NCBI GenBank assembly: GCA_029959295.1
Contig: JASCOH010000003.1
Coordinates: forward strand, 248,001 to 312,000
DNA: 64,000 nucleotides
Source of the DNA: Flavobacteriaceae bacterium PS02334
GTDB taxonomy: Bacteria; Bacteroidota; Bacteroidia; Flavobacteriales; Flavobacteriaceae
Reading direction: 5' to 3'
Each line of letters opens with the position of its first letter. The first letter of the stretch is position 1. The notes under the pieces were generated by a model. It ran no database searches, was not told where the DNA came from, and worked only from the letters and a program-made list of their open reading frames with translations. A program made the position numbers and the translations under genes. Shown here in pieces: positions 8,672 to 18,724 of the stretch.

Positions 8672-11218
8672 ATGGATGATAATTTTTCACCAAGAGTAAA
8701 AGATGTAATCACTTACAGTAAGGAAGAGGCTTTGCGTTTAGGCCACGACTTTATTGGAACGGAACATCTGATGTTGGGGATTTTAAGAGATGGAAACGGT
8801 AAAGCAATAAATATACTGAACAATTTATCAATAGATTTAGAGCATTTGCGCAGAAAAGTCGAAATATTAAGCCCTGCAAATCCAAATGTTGAAGTCAGTA
8901 ATGAAAAGAAAAATCTTCATTTAACCCGTCAAGCGGAAAGAGCGCTGAAGACGACTTATCTAGAAGCTAAAGTCTTTCAAAGCCCTTCAATCAGTACAGC
9001 GCACCTATTATTGTGCATTTTGAGAAACGAAAACGATCCCACAACCAAGTTGCTGAATAAGATGAAAATCGATTATGACGTAGCTAAAGAACAATACTTA
9101 AATATGACACCAAACAGCGAAGAAGAATTTTTGAATGACTTGCCAAAAAATGAGTCGTATAATGACGATTCAGGACAAGATGACAGTTTAAAAGAAGGTG
9201 CTTTCAATACGCCAGCAAACAAATCAAACAAGAAATCAAAAACTCCGGTTCTTGATAATTTTGGTAGAGATTTGACTGAAATGGCCGAAGAAGGAAAACT
9301 AGATCCTGTTGTTGGACGCGAGAAAGAAATCGAGCGTGTTTCACAGATTTTAAGCCGTAGAAAAAAGAACAATCCACTTTTAATTGGAGAACCTGGAGTT
9401 GGAAAATCTGCTATCGCAGAAGGTCTTGCTTTGCGAATTATTCAAAAGAAAGTTTCTCGTATATTATTCAACAAACGTGTGGTAACACTTGATTTGGCAA
9501 GCTTAGTTGCCGGAACAAAATACCGCGGTCAGTTTGAAGAACGTATGAAAGCCGTAATGAACGAGCTTGAAAAGAACGATGATATTATTCTTTTCATAGA
9601 TGAGATTCATACTATTGTTGGCGCTGGTGGAGCTACTGGCTCGCTTGATGCTTCAAATATGTTCAAACCGGCTTTGGCAAGAGGCGAAATCCAATGCATT
9701 GGTGCCACAACTCTTGACGAATACAGACAATATATTGAGAAAGACGGCGCTTTAGAAAGACGTTTCCAAAAAGTGATTGTGGAGCCAACTTCCGTTGAAG
9801 AAACAATTACGATTTTGAACAATATCAAGAACAAATACGAAGACCACCACAATGTAATTTACACTGACGAAGCCATTGAAGCCTGTGTAAAATTGACTGA
9901 CAGATACATGTCAGAGCGTTTTCTTCCGGACAAAGCCATTGATGCTTTAGACGAAGCTGGTTCTCGTGTTCACATCACAAACATTGATGTTCCAAAACAA
10001 ATTTTGGATTTAGAACGTCAATTGGAAGAGGTTCGCGAACTTAAAAACACTGTTGTCAAAAAACAGAAATATGAGGAAGCTGCCAAACTTCGTGATGATG
10101 AAAAACGCATCGAAAAAGACTTGGCAATTGCACAAGAACAATGGGAAGAAGATTCCAAAAACAACAGAATTCAGGTAACTGAAGACAACGTTGCTGACGT
10201 GGTTTCAATGATGTCTGGAATTCCTGTAAATAGAATTGCTCAAACTGAAAGTAATAAATTAGCTAAACTACCAGAACTTATTGAAAATAAAGTTATTGGA
10301 CAAAAAGAAGCTGTATTGAAAATTGCTCGTTCTATCCAAAGAAATCGTGCCGGATTGAAAGATCCAAACCGTCCAATTGGTTCGTTTATTTTCTTAGGTC
10401 AAACTGGTGTCGGTAAAACGCAACTGGCAAAAGTTTTGGCAAAAGAATTGTTCGATTCTGAAGATGCTTTGGTTCGTATCGACATGAGCGAATACATGGA
10501 AAAATTCGCGATTTCAAGATTGGTTGGAGCGCCTCCGGGATATGTTGGATACGAAGAAGGCGGTCAATTGACTGAAAAAGTTCGTAGAAAACCATATTGT
10601 GTTGTACTTCTTGACGAGATTGAAAAAGCACATCCAGATGTATTTAATATGATGCTTCAGGTTTTAGATGATGGATTTTTGACAGATAGTTTAGGTCGTA
10701 AAATCGATTTCAAAAACACGATTATCATTATGACTTCTAATGTTGGAGCGCGTCAATTAAAGGATTTCGGACAAGGTGTTGGTTTCGGAACGGCTGCAAA
10801 AATCTCTCAAACAGATGATAATTCTAAAAGTATTATCGAAAACGCTCTGAAGAAAGCCTTTGCTCCTGAATTCTTGAACAGAATTGATGACGTAATTGTT
10901 TTCAACGCTTTAGAAAAAGAACATATCGATTTGATTATTGAAATCGAATTGAAAAAGTTATACGCTAGAGTTTCTGAATTAGGATATAATTTAGATTTGT
11001 CTGCCAAAGCCAAAGCTTTTATTGCTGACAAAGGTTTTGACAAGCAATTTGGCGCGAGACCTTTAAAAAGAGCGATCCAGAAATATGTGGAAGATGCTCT
11101 TGCTGAAGAGATTATCACTTCAAAAATTATGTCAGGCGACTTGATCTATATGGATTTAGACGAAACTGCTCAAGAACTTACAGTTGATGTAAAAAAAGCT
11201 GAGAAGCCTACTAACTAA
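8672..11218 (+). CDS. clpC: ATP-dependent Clp protease ATP-binding subunit ClpC
   Basis: 848 residues from ATG 8672 ([13 protein letters not shown], the normal ClpC start). An in-frame start at 8621 is rejected because it overlaps the promoter and adds a non-homologous segment. Domains in order: two Clp-N repeats (1-145), an acidic linker (150-190), first AAA+ module with Walker A GEPGVGKS (239-246), a coiled middle domain with a UVR-like motif ([21 protein letters not shown]), and second AAA+ module with GQTGVGKT and a C-terminal ClpB_D2 domain. ClpC unfolds proteins and feeds them to ClpP. The short middle domain with UVR motif separates it from ClpB. It stands alone, divergent from gyrA. 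Confidence 0.95.
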   Translation: MDDNFSPRVKDVITYSKEEALRLGHDFIGTEHLMLGILRDGNGKAINILNNLSIDLEHLRRKVEILSPANPNVEVSNEKKNLHLTRQAERALKTTYLEAKVFQSPSISTAHLLLCILRNENDPTTKLLNKMKIDYDVAKEQYLNMTPNSEEEFLNDLPKNESYNDDSGQDDSLKEGAFNTPANKSNKKSKTPVLDNFGRDLTEMAEEGKLDPVVGREKEIERVSQILSRRKKNNPLLIGEPGVGKSAIAEGLALRIIQKKVSRILFNKRVVTLDLASLVAGTKYRGQFEERMKAVMNELEKNDDIILFIDEIHTIVGAGGATGSLDASNMFKPALARGEIQCIGATTLDEYRQYIEKDGALERRFQKVIVEPTSVEETITILNNIKNKYEDHHNVIYTDEAIEACVKLTDRYMSERFLPDKAIDALDEAGSRVHITNIDVPKQILDLERQLEEVRELKNTVVKKQKYEEAAKLRDDEKRIEKDLAIAQEQWEEDSKNNRIQVTEDNVADVVSMMSGIPVNRIAQTESNKLAKLPELIENKVIGQKEAVLKIARSIQRNRAGLKDPNRPIGSFIFLGQTGVGKTQLAKVLAKELFDSEDALVRIDMSEYMEKFAISRLVGAPPGYVGYEEGGQLTEKVRRKPYCVVLLDEIEKAHPDVFNMMLQVLDDGFLTDSLGRKIDFKNTIIIMTSNVGARQLKDFGQGVGFGTAAKISQTDDNSKSIIENALKKAFAPEFLNRIDDVIVFNALEKEHIDLIIEIELKKLYARVSELGYNLDLSAKAKAFIADKGFDKQFGARPLKRAIQKYVEDALAEEIITSKIMSGDLIYMDLDETAQELTVDVKKAEKPTN

Positions 11219-11239
11219 GTAATTTCTCTATAAATAATT

Positions 11240-11306
11240 ACCGTAGATTTACTGATTTATGATGATAGAAATATCCGAAGAAATCTGTGAATCTGCGGTT
11301 TTTTTT
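11240..11306 (+). terminator. Terminator of clpC built from the CCGCAGATTC palindrome
   Basis: Imperfect arms at 11240-11258 and 11281-11299 (16 of 19 paired) end in a run of T. The arms are a diverged copy of the 18-bp palindrome found perfectly at 18725-18774, so a dispersed repeat appears to serve here as terminator. Confidence 0.6.
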
Positions 11307-11397
11307 AGTTCAAAACTTACCTTAATAATTACATAAAATTAATTTTTGATTCTAAAATAAGTAGTACATTAGTTAATTGTTACAATCAAATAATTAT

Positions 11398-12768
11398 ATG
11401 TCCGCAAACAAAGTTATCCTTGGAAGTGAAGAATGGTGCTCGTTTCCAGAATTAGGAATTCCAACCATCAAAGCCCGTGTTGATTCTGGCGCAAAAACTT
11501 CTGCCCTTCACGCAGTTAACATCTCTCCTTTTGTCAAAGAAGGCGAAAACTGGGTGAAATTTGATATTAATCCCATTCAGAATAATTCCAAAACAATCAT
11601 CCATTGCGAAGCACGTTTGGTTGATAAACGTATCGTAAAAAGTTCAAGCGGTTTCCGCGAACAGCGTTATGTTATCTCTACTTCTTTAGTTTTTGGAGAG
11701 GAAAACTGGGCAATCGAAATGACGCTGACCAATCGAGATTCGATGGGTTTTAGAATGCTTTTGGGGCGTGAAGCGATGAGCGGACGCGTTTTAGTAGATC
11801 CAGAACAAAAATACCTCTTAGGACAGCCTACTTTAGAAGAACTAAAATCATTATATCCAAATTCTGAAAAATCAAAAGATGGATTAAAAATAGCCGTTTT
11901 GGCAAGCAATCCCGAGCTTTATTCTAATCGCAGAATCATGGAAGCCGGAGAAATTCGCGGTCACGAAATGCATTTTTTGAACATCAAAGAATGTTATATG
12001 AAATTAGACGCGACAAAACCTGAAATTCATTACCGTGGAGGAAAGATTTTGAGCGATTTTGATGCCGTAATTCCTAGAATTCGCCCAAGTATTACCTTTT
12101 ATGGCTGTGCATTGACAAGGCAATTTGAAGCGATGAAAGTTTTCTGCTTGAATTCTGCTTCTGCAATTACACAATCTCGCGACAAGCTGTATTCTCTGCA
12201 ATTATTATTAAATCATGGCGTAGATATTCCGACAACAGGTTTCGCAAATTCACCTTTAGATACAGACGATTTGATCAAAATGGTTGGCGGTTCTCCGTTA
12301 ATCGTAAAATTATTAGAAGGAACACAAGGAAAAGGTGTCGTTTTGGCAGAGACTAAAAAAGCGGCTGAATCCGTAATAAATGCTTTCAAAAGCTTAAATG
12401 CCAATATATTAGTTCAAGAATTCATCAAAGAAGCCAACGGAAAAGATATTCGCTGTTTTGTAATCGACGGAAAAGTCGTTGCTGCAATTCAAAGAGAAGC
12501 CTTGCCGGGAGAATTTAGAGCAAATATTCACTTAGGTGGCACAGCTTCTATCATCAAAGTGACTTCCGAAGAAAAAAGAATTGCGATTAAAGCTGCAAAA
12601 GCAATGAATTTGAAAGTTGCCGGCGTTGACATTATTCGTTCTTCAAAAGGCCCCCTTTTATTAGAAGTAAATTCTTCACCAGGTTTGGAAGGAATTGAAG
12701 GCGCTACAAACAAGGACATTGCCGGAGAAATGATTAAGGCAATTGAGAAAAATTTTAAGTGGAAATAA
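11398..12768 (+). CDS. rimK: Retropepsin-like domain fused to RimK-type glutamate ligase
   Basis: 456 residues from ATG 11398; an in-frame TTG at 11377 is less likely. Residues 1-150 form the ATP-dependent zinc protease / retropepsin-like domain (PF05618 type): [14 protein letters not shown] at 27-39 carries the aspartic-protease-like DSG, and [15 protein letters not shown] is the matching second half. Residues about 165-456 are an ATP-grasp ligase of RimK type: [45 protein letters not shown] and the metal-binding [10 protein letters not shown]. RimK adds glutamates to the C-terminus of ribosomal protein S6; in Pseudomonas the retropepsin partner RimB trims such tails. The substrate here is inferred. 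The stop overlaps the next start by one base. Confidence 0.85.
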   Translation: MSANKVILGSEEWCSFPELGIPTIKARVDSGAKTSALHAVNISPFVKEGENWVKFDINPIQNNSKTIIHCEARLVDKRIVKSSSGFREQRYVISTSLVFGEENWAIEMTLTNRDSMGFRMLLGREAMSGRVLVDPEQKYLLGQPTLEELKSLYPNSEKSKDGLKIAVLASNPELYSNRRIMEAGEIRGHEMHFLNIKECYMKLDATKPEIHYRGGKILSDFDAVIPRIRPSITFYGCALTRQFEAMKVFCLNSASAITQSRDKLYSLQLLLNHGVDIPTTGFANSPLDTDDLIKMVGGSPLIVKLLEGTQGKGVVLAETKKAAESVINAFKSLNANILVQEFIKEANGKDIRCFVIDGKVVAAIQREALPGEFRANIHLGGTASIIKVTSEEKRIAIKAAKAMNLKVAGVDIIRSSKGPLLLEVNSSPGLEGIEGATNKDIAGEMIKAIEKNFKWK

Positions 12769-13283
12769 TGAATCCGTATCTCGACATAATTCTCAGAAGC
12801 GTCGCCGTATATTTTTTTATGGTCGTTGCCTTGAGAGTTTTTGGGAAAAAGGAATTATCGCAATTAAATACGGCTGACGTCATTTTAATTTTACTGATAA
12901 GCAATTCAGTGCAGAATGCAATGGTCGGAAGCGACACGTCACTTTGGGGCGGTTTAGTCGCAGCGGGCGCATTATTTCTGATGAATTTTATTCTGAAAAA
13001 ATTAATGTTTCGATTTAAAGGATTGAATAATTTACTGCAACAAAAGCCAGAAATCTTAATTCACAACGGAAAATTAGAGTTTGAAACGTTAGCTAAATTA
13101 GGAATAACTTCCGAAGAATTAACCGAAGCGATGCACGAGCACGGCGTTGAGTTTTTTAAAGATGTAAAACTCGCAATGTTAGAAATCGACGGAAACATCA
13201 GCATTATTTCTGGAAGCGAAAATTTAAGGCAGTCGCATTACAAGAGAAAAAGAAACCACAAATCTTTAGGTGGAATTGATTAA
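12768..13283 (+). CDS. DUF421 family membrane protein (YetF-like)
   Basis: 171 residues from ATG 12768, which shares one base with the rimK stop (TAATG), so translation is probably coupled. The N-terminus has two or three membrane helices with the family block RVFGKKELSQLNTADVILILLISNSVQNAMVG. After a third helix comes the soluble DUF421 domain: KPEILIHNGKLEFETLAKLGITSEELTEAMHEHGVEFFKDVKLAMLEIDGNISII. The C-terminus is basic. DUF421 proteins such as B. subtilis YetF are linked to envelope and spore physiology, without a known activity. Some use an earlier GTG at 12759, which would overlap the upstream gene. Confidence 0.85.
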   Translation: MNPYLDIILRSVAVYFFMVVALRVFGKKELSQLNTADVILILLISNSVQNAMVGSDTSLWGGLVAAGALFLMNFILKKLMFRFKGLNNLLQQKPEILIHNGKLEFETLAKLGITSEELTEAMHEHGVEFFKDVKLAMLEIDGNISIISGSENLRQSHYKRKRNHKSLGGID

Positions 13284-13285
13284 AT

Positions 13286-13316
13286 AAAAAAGTTGGCCCA
13301 TGAAGCCAACTTTTTT
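13286..13316. terminator. Bidirectional intrinsic terminator
   Basis: Arms AAAAAAGTTGGC and GCCAACTTTTTT with a seven-base loop, directly after the DUF421 stop and facing the 3' end of hutH. Confidence 0.85.
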
Positions 13317-13346
13317 ATTTTAATATCTTGTCATTTACCCACAATC

Positions 13347-13420
13347 TTGTCTTTCCGAGGAACGAGGAATCTTATCAAGTAACTCAATTTACAGAGATTC
13401 CTTGTTCCTCGGAATGACAA
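13347..13420. repeat. Inverted repeat of the TGTCATTCCGAGGAAC type
   Basis: Two 26-bp arms, 13347-13372 and 13395-13420, pair at 24 of 26 positions; the core is TTCCGAGGAACGAGGAATC. They are separated by 22 bases. The architecture (TGTCAT, CCGAG, CGAGG) resembles the other repeat family at 46.5-47.2 kb. It fills the space between the DUF421/hutH terminator and hutH. It looks like a dispersed REP-like palindrome, not a gene. Confidence 0.75.
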
Positions 13421-13440
13421 AAATTCGAAGTAATTATCAA

Positions 13441-14949
13441 TTAATTCTGAGCACTTTCATCAATTTGAAAACTCTTCAGAAACGCAATCGTCTTTTCGAT
13501 ATCATAATGCAAAATTCTATCTTCGCTAACCAAAGGCACTTCTTCTCGATACGATTTTAAAAACATTTCGATAAAGTCGCTCGATTTCAAAGGCTCCCTG
13601 AAATGAATCGCTTGCGAAGCATTCATTAGTTCTATCGCTAAAATTCGCTCCAAATTATCCATGATTCGCAACGCTTTTGTCGCTCCGTTTGCGCCCATGC
13701 TCACGTGATCTTCTTGTCCGTTTGACGAAACAATGCTGTCAATACTTGCTGGAGTTGCCAATTGTTTGTTTTGACTGACGATGCTCGCGGCGGTATATTG
13801 CGGAATCATAAAACCAGAATTCAAGCCTGGATTGTCAACCAAAAATGCTGGCAAACCTCTCAATCCTGAAATTAATTGATACGTTCTTCTTTCAGAAATA
13901 CTTCCTAATTCTGCTAAAGCAATTGACAAAAAATCCAAAGCCAAAGCCAATGGCTGACCGTGAAAATTGCCACCAGAAATAATCTGATCAGTTTCAATAA
14001 AAACGTTTGGATTATCAGTAACAGAATTAATTTCTGTCTTGAATACTTTCTTTACATAATCAATGGTATCTTTCGAAGCACCATGCACTTGCGGAATGCA
14101 ACGAAAAGAATACGGGTCTTGAACGTGTTTCTTTTTTTGTTCGATAATTTCACTTCCGTCTAAGAATTCTGAAACTCTTTTTGCCGTCACAATTTGCCCT
14201 TTATGCGGACGAATATAATGGATCAATTCATTGAAAGGCTCTATTCTTCCGTCAAAACCTTCCAGAGAAATGGTCCCGATTAAATCTGCCAAATAGGAAT
14301 ATTTAGTCGCTTTAATCAAAATATGAGCGCCAAAAGCATTCATAAATTGCGTTCCGTTTAACAACGCCAAACCTTCTTTTGATTTCAAAGTTATCGGATT
14401 CCAGCCAAAATGATTTAAAACTTCAGCAGCTTGTTGCTTTTTTCCATTGTAATAAACCTCGCCTTCACCAATCAACGGCAAAGACAAATGCGCCAACGGA
14501 GCCAAATCACCCGAAGCCCCGAGTGATCCCAATTCATAAACAACCGGATAAACTTCGTTATTATAAAAATCAATCAAACGCTCCACAGTTTCCAATTGAA
14601 CGCCAGAATAACCATAACTCAAAGATTGAATTTTCAGCAAAAGCATCATTTTTACAATCTCAGAAGAAACTTCAGCGCCTGTCCCGCAAGCGTGCGATTT
14701 CATTAGGTTTTCTTGTAATTTGGTAAGATTTTCGTTAGAGATTTTTATGTTGTATAAAGAACCAAAGCCTGTATTTATACCGTAAATCGGTTCTTCATGA
14801 GATTCCATTTTTTTATCGAGATAATCACGACATTTCTGGATATTTACCTTCGCTTCTTCTGATAAAGCCAAAGTTTTATGATGATTTATAATTTCTTCTA
14901 AATTTTCAATAGAAAGTAATTCTGCACTTATATAATGTGTATTATCCAT
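13441..14949 (-). CDS. hutH: Histidine ammonia-lyase
   Basis: 502 residues, normal length. It removes ammonia from L-histidine to give urocanate, the first step of histidine breakdown. The self-forming MIO cofactor arises from Ala-Ser-Gly at 145-147 in GSLGASGDLAPLAHL. Other family blocks are YGINTGFGSL (56-65), NGTQFMNAFG, NPNVF and the QEDHVSMGANGATKAL stretch. An aminomutase or other aromatic lyase is a small possibility; the histidine-type blocks fit best. No hutU, hutI or hutG is adjacent, so the pathway is not clustered here. It lies head to head with the thr leader. Confidence 0.92.
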   Translation of the reverse strand: MDNTHYISAELLSIENLEEIINHHKTLALSEEAKVNIQKCRDYLDKKMESHEEPIYGINTGFGSLYNIKISNENLTKLQENLMKSHACGTGAEVSSEIVKMMLLLKIQSLSYGYSGVQLETVERLIDFYNNEVYPVVYELGSLGASGDLAPLAHLSLPLIGEGEVYYNGKKQQAAEVLNHFGWNPITLKSKEGLALLNGTQFMNAFGAHILIKATKYSYLADLIGTISLEGFDGRIEPFNELIHYIRPHKGQIVTAKRVSEFLDGSEIIEQKKKHVQDPYSFRCIPQVHGASKDTIDYVKKVFKTEINSVTDNPNVFIETDQIISGGNFHGQPLALALDFLSIALAELGSISERRTYQLISGLRGLPAFLVDNPGLNSGFMIPQYTAASIVSQNKQLATPASIDSIVSSNGQEDHVSMGANGATKALRIMDNLERILAIELMNASQAIHFREPLKSSDFIEMFLKSYREEVPLVSEDRILHYDIEKTIAFLKSFQIDESAQN

Positions 14950-15155
14950 ATTTGCTTGTAATTATTGGACTTCAAAATTCAGCAAATACTATCAAAAAAG
15001 CAACTTTTGTGGATAACATTATAACTTCTTTTTTAGCAAATGTTTATTAATCATCGATTTTACGAATTTAAAAAGCGAATAATTCATAATAATATTGTTA
15101 AAATAAAATTATTCGTAAAAGTATTTCTTAATTTTTATTTAATAATGCAAAGTAT

Positions 15156-15163
15156 TACATTTG
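15156..15163 (+). promoter_or_regulatory. -7 element of the thr operon leader
   Basis: TACATTTG is a perfect TAnnTTTG. No clear TTG lies 17-23 bases upstream. A start near 15169 would give a leader of about 15 bases before the ATG at 15184, favouring the 27-residue leader peptide over a longer reading from 15145. Confidence 0.5.
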
Positions 15164-15183
15164 AAACCAAGATTATAATACTT

Positions 15184-15267
15184 ATGATTCTAGGCAACGG
15201 AAATACTACTTCTACATTTGCAGCAACTACGGCTGTAACTTCTGTTGCTACAACTACAACCCCTTAG
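15184..15267 (+). CDS. thrL: Threonine-rich leader peptide of the thr operon
   Basis: 27 codons, ATG to TAG, starting MILGNGNTTSTFAATT and ending SVATTTTP. Ten of 27 residues are Thr, including a run of four just before the end. It ends 87 bases before thrA and nothing about it suggests an enzyme. Such peptides sense charged tRNA-Thr: ribosomes stall on the Thr codons when threonine is short and alter RNA folding. An in-frame ATG at 15145 would add 13 Ile-rich residues (SITFETKIIIL), but the -7 promoter element lies inside that extension. The name thrL is by analogy with E. coli, not homology. Confidence 0.7.
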   Translation: MILGNGNTTSTFAATTAVTSVATTTTP

Positions 15268-15320
15268 GGGTTTCATTTCAAATATCATCCTATCCTATTT
15301 TTTGTTTGCAATAAACAAAA
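15258..15320 (+). promoter_or_regulatory. Candidate attenuator hairpins between thr leader and thrA
   Basis: AACCCC TTA GGGGTT (about 15258-15272) folds over the leader stop codon and is followed by TTTCATTTC, a weak T-rich tail. Farther on, TTTTGTTT (15300-15307) pairs with AAACAAAA (15313-15320). Another pairing, AGCAAC with GTTGCT, lies inside the leader ORF. These could be the switching helices of an attenuator, but I cannot tell by eye which is terminator and which antiterminator. Confidence 0.4.
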
Positions 15321-15354
15321 GCAAACGCATTTATCCATTACCAAAAACATCAAA

Positions 15355-17796
15355 ATGAAAGTATTAAAATTTGGAGGTTCCTCCGTAAGCAATGCCCAAA
15401 ATATCAGACAAGTTATCGCCATTTTAGAACAAGAAAAAGAACCTTTGGCAGTTGTAGTTTCAGCCTTTGGAAAAGTAACAGATTTACTTTTAGAAGCTTC
15501 AAATCTGGCTTCTTCAAAAGATATAAAATATAAAGAAATTCTTCAGATTATTGAAGAAAGACATATCGAAGCGACTAAAGAATTAATTCCGATTAACGAC
15601 CAAAGCGCCATTTTAAGCCAAGTAAAAAGGATGCTGAATCATCTGGAAACCTTGCTTGACGGATGTTTTTTACTTGGAGAATTGTCAAACCGTTCTTCAG
15701 ATGCCATTCTGAGTTTTGGCGAATTGCTTTCCTCCTATATTATTTCGGAAGCTGTAAAACAGAAAATTTCAAATTCAAGTTTTAAAGACAGTCGAGAATT
15801 AATAATTACAAACAAACACTTCGGAAAAGCGGTTGTAGATTTTACAATTACAAATAAGGCTGTCGCTGCTTTTTTCCATAATGACAAATCTCAGATTGTT
15901 ATTTTGCCCGGATTCATTGCAAATTCGAATGACGGACACACCACAACTTTAGGCCGAGGCGGTTCTGATTATACTGCCGCAATTATCGCTGGAGCAATTG
16001 ACGCTTCAATTCTAGAAATTTGGACAGATGTCAACGGAATGTTTACGGCAAATCCACGAATCGTAAACCAAGCGCAATCCATCGAGAAAATTACCTATCA
16101 AGAAGCAATGGAATTGTCTCATTTTGGAGCGAAAGTGCTTTATCCGCCAACAATTCAGCCAGTTTTAAATAAAAATATCCCAATTTTAATTAAAAATACT
16201 TTTGAACCAGACTTGGATGGAACTCTAATTTCTTCGGAAGTTTTTCCAAACGGAAATCCAATAAAAGGAATTACGCATATTGAAAACATTTCGCTTTTAA
16301 CTGTCGAAGGTTCCGGAATTGTGGGCGTTGCCGGTTATTCAAAACGCCTTTTTGAAGTTTTATCCAAAGAAAATATCAACGTAATTTTTATCACGCAAGC
16401 TTCCTCTGAACATTCCATTTGTTTCGGAATTTTAGATTCTGATGCTGAAAATGCTCAGATTGCAATTGATGCAGCTTTCGAATTTGAAATTTCTCAGAAG
16501 AAAATTGAGCCGTGTTTGGTGGAAAGTAATCTGTCGATCATTGCAGTTGTTGGTGAAAATATGAAAAATCACCAAGGCTTAAGTGGTAAAATGTTCAGCA
16601 CTTTAGGAAAAAACAACGTCAATATCAGAGCAATTGCTCAAGGTGCTTCTGAACGGAATATTTCTGCCGTAATTATGCAAAAAGATGTCAAAAAAGCATT
16701 GAATTCCTTGCACGAAAAGTTCTTTGAAGATGATGTGAAACAGCTCAATCTATTCGTAATGGGCGTTGGAAATGTAGGCGAAAAATTCATCGACCAAATC
16801 AACCAACAGCAAAAATACCTACGAGAAAATCTCCAAATAAATCCCAGAGTTATTGCGCTTTCGAACTCCAAAAAAATGCATTTTGACGAAGAAGGAATTG
16901 CCTTAAATGATTGGAAATCTACTTTAGATTCTGGAGAAATTGCCAACAAAGAGGAATTTATTTCAAAGGTAAAATCGCTAAATTTACGTAACAGCGTTTT
17001 TGTGGATGTAACTGCAAATCAAGAGGTTTCCCAAACGTACGAACATTATTTGAAACAAAATATTGCTGTGGTGACTTGCAACAAAATTGCTTGTTCTTCT
17101 GCTTTTGAAAATTATTTAAATCTAAAGAAATTATCTCGAAAATACAACGCTCCTTTTTTGTTCGAAACCAATGTTGGCGCAGGTTTGCCAATTATTGATA
17201 CTTTAAAAAACCTAGTTGCTTCCGGAGATAAAGTCAATAAAATTCAAGCAGTTTTATCAGGGAGTTTGAACTTTATTTTCAATAATTTTAACGAAGAAAA
17301 TTCTTTTTACGATGTCGTAAAACAAGCCCAGAAAGAAGGCTATACAGAACCAGACCCGAAAATTGATTTGAGCGGTGTTGATGTGATGAGAAAGATTTTG
17401 ATTTTAATAAGAGAAAGCAATTATGAAATGGAAATTGATGCGATTGAAAACAAATCGTTTTTGCCAAAAGAATGTTTAGAAACAAAGTCGGTTGAAGATT
17501 TCTTTGAATCTTTAAAAACGTACAGCTCACATTTCGAAAATATTTTTGCAGAAGCCAAATCAAAAGATTGCCGTTTGAAATATGTTGCAGAATTTATCGA
17601 TGGAAAGGCAAATGTCAGCCTGCAATTTATCCCAAAAGACCATCCATTTTATAATTTGGAAGGAAAAGACAACATCGTTTTGTTTTACACAAACCGTTAT
17701 GTCGATCAGCCGTTGTTAATAAAAGGAGCTGGTGCTGGTGCTGAAGTTACAGCTTCCGGGATTTTTGCTGACGTAATTAGAATTGGAAATAATTAG
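15355..17796 (+). CDS. thrA: Bifunctional aspartokinase / homoserine dehydrogenase
   Basis: 813 residues, the usual length of the fused enzyme. The aspartokinase half (1 to about 290) begins KVLKFGGSSVSNAQNI and has TTLGRGGSDYTAAIIAGA. Two ACT regulatory domains follow (about 300-455; VEGSGIVGVAGYSKRLFEVL and VVGENMKNHQGLSGKMFSTL), the probable threonine-binding part. The homoserine dehydrogenase half starts with LFVMGVGNVGEKFIDQI for NAD(P) and contains ETNVGAGLPIIDTL and GYTEPDPKIDLSGVDVMRK. It catalyses the first and third steps from aspartate to homoserine. First gene of thrABC; thrB begins three bases after its stop. Confidence 0.96.
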   Translation: MKVLKFGGSSVSNAQNIRQVIAILEQEKEPLAVVVSAFGKVTDLLLEASNLASSKDIKYKEILQIIEERHIEATKELIPINDQSAILSQVKRMLNHLETLLDGCFLLGELSNRSSDAILSFGELLSSYIISEAVKQKISNSSFKDSRELIITNKHFGKAVVDFTITNKAVAAFFHNDKSQIVILPGFIANSNDGHTTTLGRGGSDYTAAIIAGAIDASILEIWTDVNGMFTANPRIVNQAQSIEKITYQEAMELSHFGAKVLYPPTIQPVLNKNIPILIKNTFEPDLDGTLISSEVFPNGNPIKGITHIENISLLTVEGSGIVGVAGYSKRLFEVLSKENINVIFITQASSEHSICFGILDSDAENAQIAIDAAFEFEISQKKIEPCLVESNLSIIAVVGENMKNHQGLSGKMFSTLGKNNVNIRAIAQGASERNISAVIMQKDVKKALNSLHEKFFEDDVKQLNLFVMGVGNVGEKFIDQINQQQKYLRENLQINPRVIALSNSKKMHFDEEGIALNDWKSTLDSGEIANKEEFISKVKSLNLRNSVFVDVTANQEVSQTYEHYLKQNIAVVTCNKIACSSAFENYLNLKKLSRKYNAPFLFETNVGAGLPIIDTLKNLVASGDKVNKIQAVLSGSLNFIFNNFNEENSFYDVVKQAQKEGYTEPDPKIDLSGVDVMRKILILIRESNYEMEIDAIENKSFLPKECLETKSVEDFFESLKTYSSHFENIFAEAKSKDCRLKYVAEFIDGKANVSLQFIPKDHPFYNLEGKDNIVLFYTNRYVDQPLLIKGAGAGAEVTASGIFADVIRIGNN

Positions 17797-17799
17797 TTT

Positions 17800-18720
17800 A
17801 TGGAAGAAATTAAACTTTTTTGCCCAGCAACAATTGCCAATCTTTCCTGTGGGTTTGATGTTTTAGGTTTGTGCCTTGACAATGTCGGCGATGAAATGAT
17901 TATCAGAAAAACTTCTAAAAAAGGAATAAAAATCACAAAAATCATTGGTGCAGATTTGCCTTTGGAAACAGAAAAAAATGTCGCCGGAGTTGCTGCTTTG
18001 GCAATGATTTCCAATTTAAATTTAGACTTCGGATTTGAAATTGAAATCTATAAAAAAATCAAAGCAGGAAGCGGTATCGGAAGTTCTGCCGCAAGTTCAG
18101 CGGGAGCTGTTTTTGGAATAAATGAATTATTAGGAAGACCATTTTCGACCAAAGATTTAATTCCGTTCGCAATGGAAGGCGAAAAATTGGCCAGCGGAAG
18201 CGCACATGCCGACAACGTTGCTCCTGCGCTACTCGGAAGTTTTGTCTTAGTTAGAAGTTATAATCCTTTGGATATCATCAAAATTAAAAGTCCTGACGAG
18301 TTGTATGCAACCGTAATTCATCCGCAAATTGAACTGAAAACTTCGGATGCGAGATCGGTTTTAAAGCAAAATGTAACTTTGAAACAAGCCGTAATCCAAT
18401 GTGGAAATCTCGGCGGATTGATCAGCGGATTGTACACAAATGATTACGATTTAATCGGAAGGTCTTTAAACGACGAAATTGTAGAACCTTTACGAAGCGT
18501 TTTGATTCCAAAATTTGACTTGGTTAAGCAAAAAGCGATAGAAAATGGCGCTTTGGGCGGAGGAATTTCAGGTTCTGGACCGTCAATTTTCGCCTTGAGT
18601 AAAGGAAAAGAAACTGCTGGAAAAGTCGCAAAAGCAATGAGCGAAGTTTATGAAGAAATGAATTTGAAGTATGAAATTCACGTTTCAAAAGTTAATCCAG
18701 ACGGAATAAAAATATTGTAA
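17800..18720 (+). CDS. thrB: Homoserine kinase
   Basis: 306 residues, GHMP kinase superfamily. It phosphorylates homoserine with ATP for threonine synthase. The ATP-binding loop is AGSGIGSSAASSAGAV at 89-104; the N-terminal strand CPATIANLSCGFDVLG and the C-terminal GGISGSGPSIFAL complete the GHMP pattern. It is tightly spaced after thrA, consistent with one transcript. A palindromic repeat lies between it and thrC. Confidence 0.96.
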   Translation: MEEIKLFCPATIANLSCGFDVLGLCLDNVGDEMIIRKTSKKGIKITKIIGADLPLETEKNVAGVAALAMISNLNLDFGFEIEIYKKIKAGSGIGSSAASSAGAVFGINELLGRPFSTKDLIPFAMEGEKLASGSAHADNVAPALLGSFVLVRSYNPLDIIKIKSPDELYATVIHPQIELKTSDARSVLKQNVTLKQAVIQCGNLGGLISGLYTNDYDLIGRSLNDEIVEPLRSVLIPKFDLVKQKAIENGALGGGISGSGPSIFALSKGKETAGKVAKAMSEVYEEMNLKYEIHVSKVNPDGIKIL

Positions 18721-18724
18721 AATA

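Noticed and set aside
15145-15267. Longer 40-residue reading of the thr leader from ATG 15145
   Set aside because: The perfect -7 element at 15156-15163 would lie inside it. It cannot be excluded if another promoter is used.
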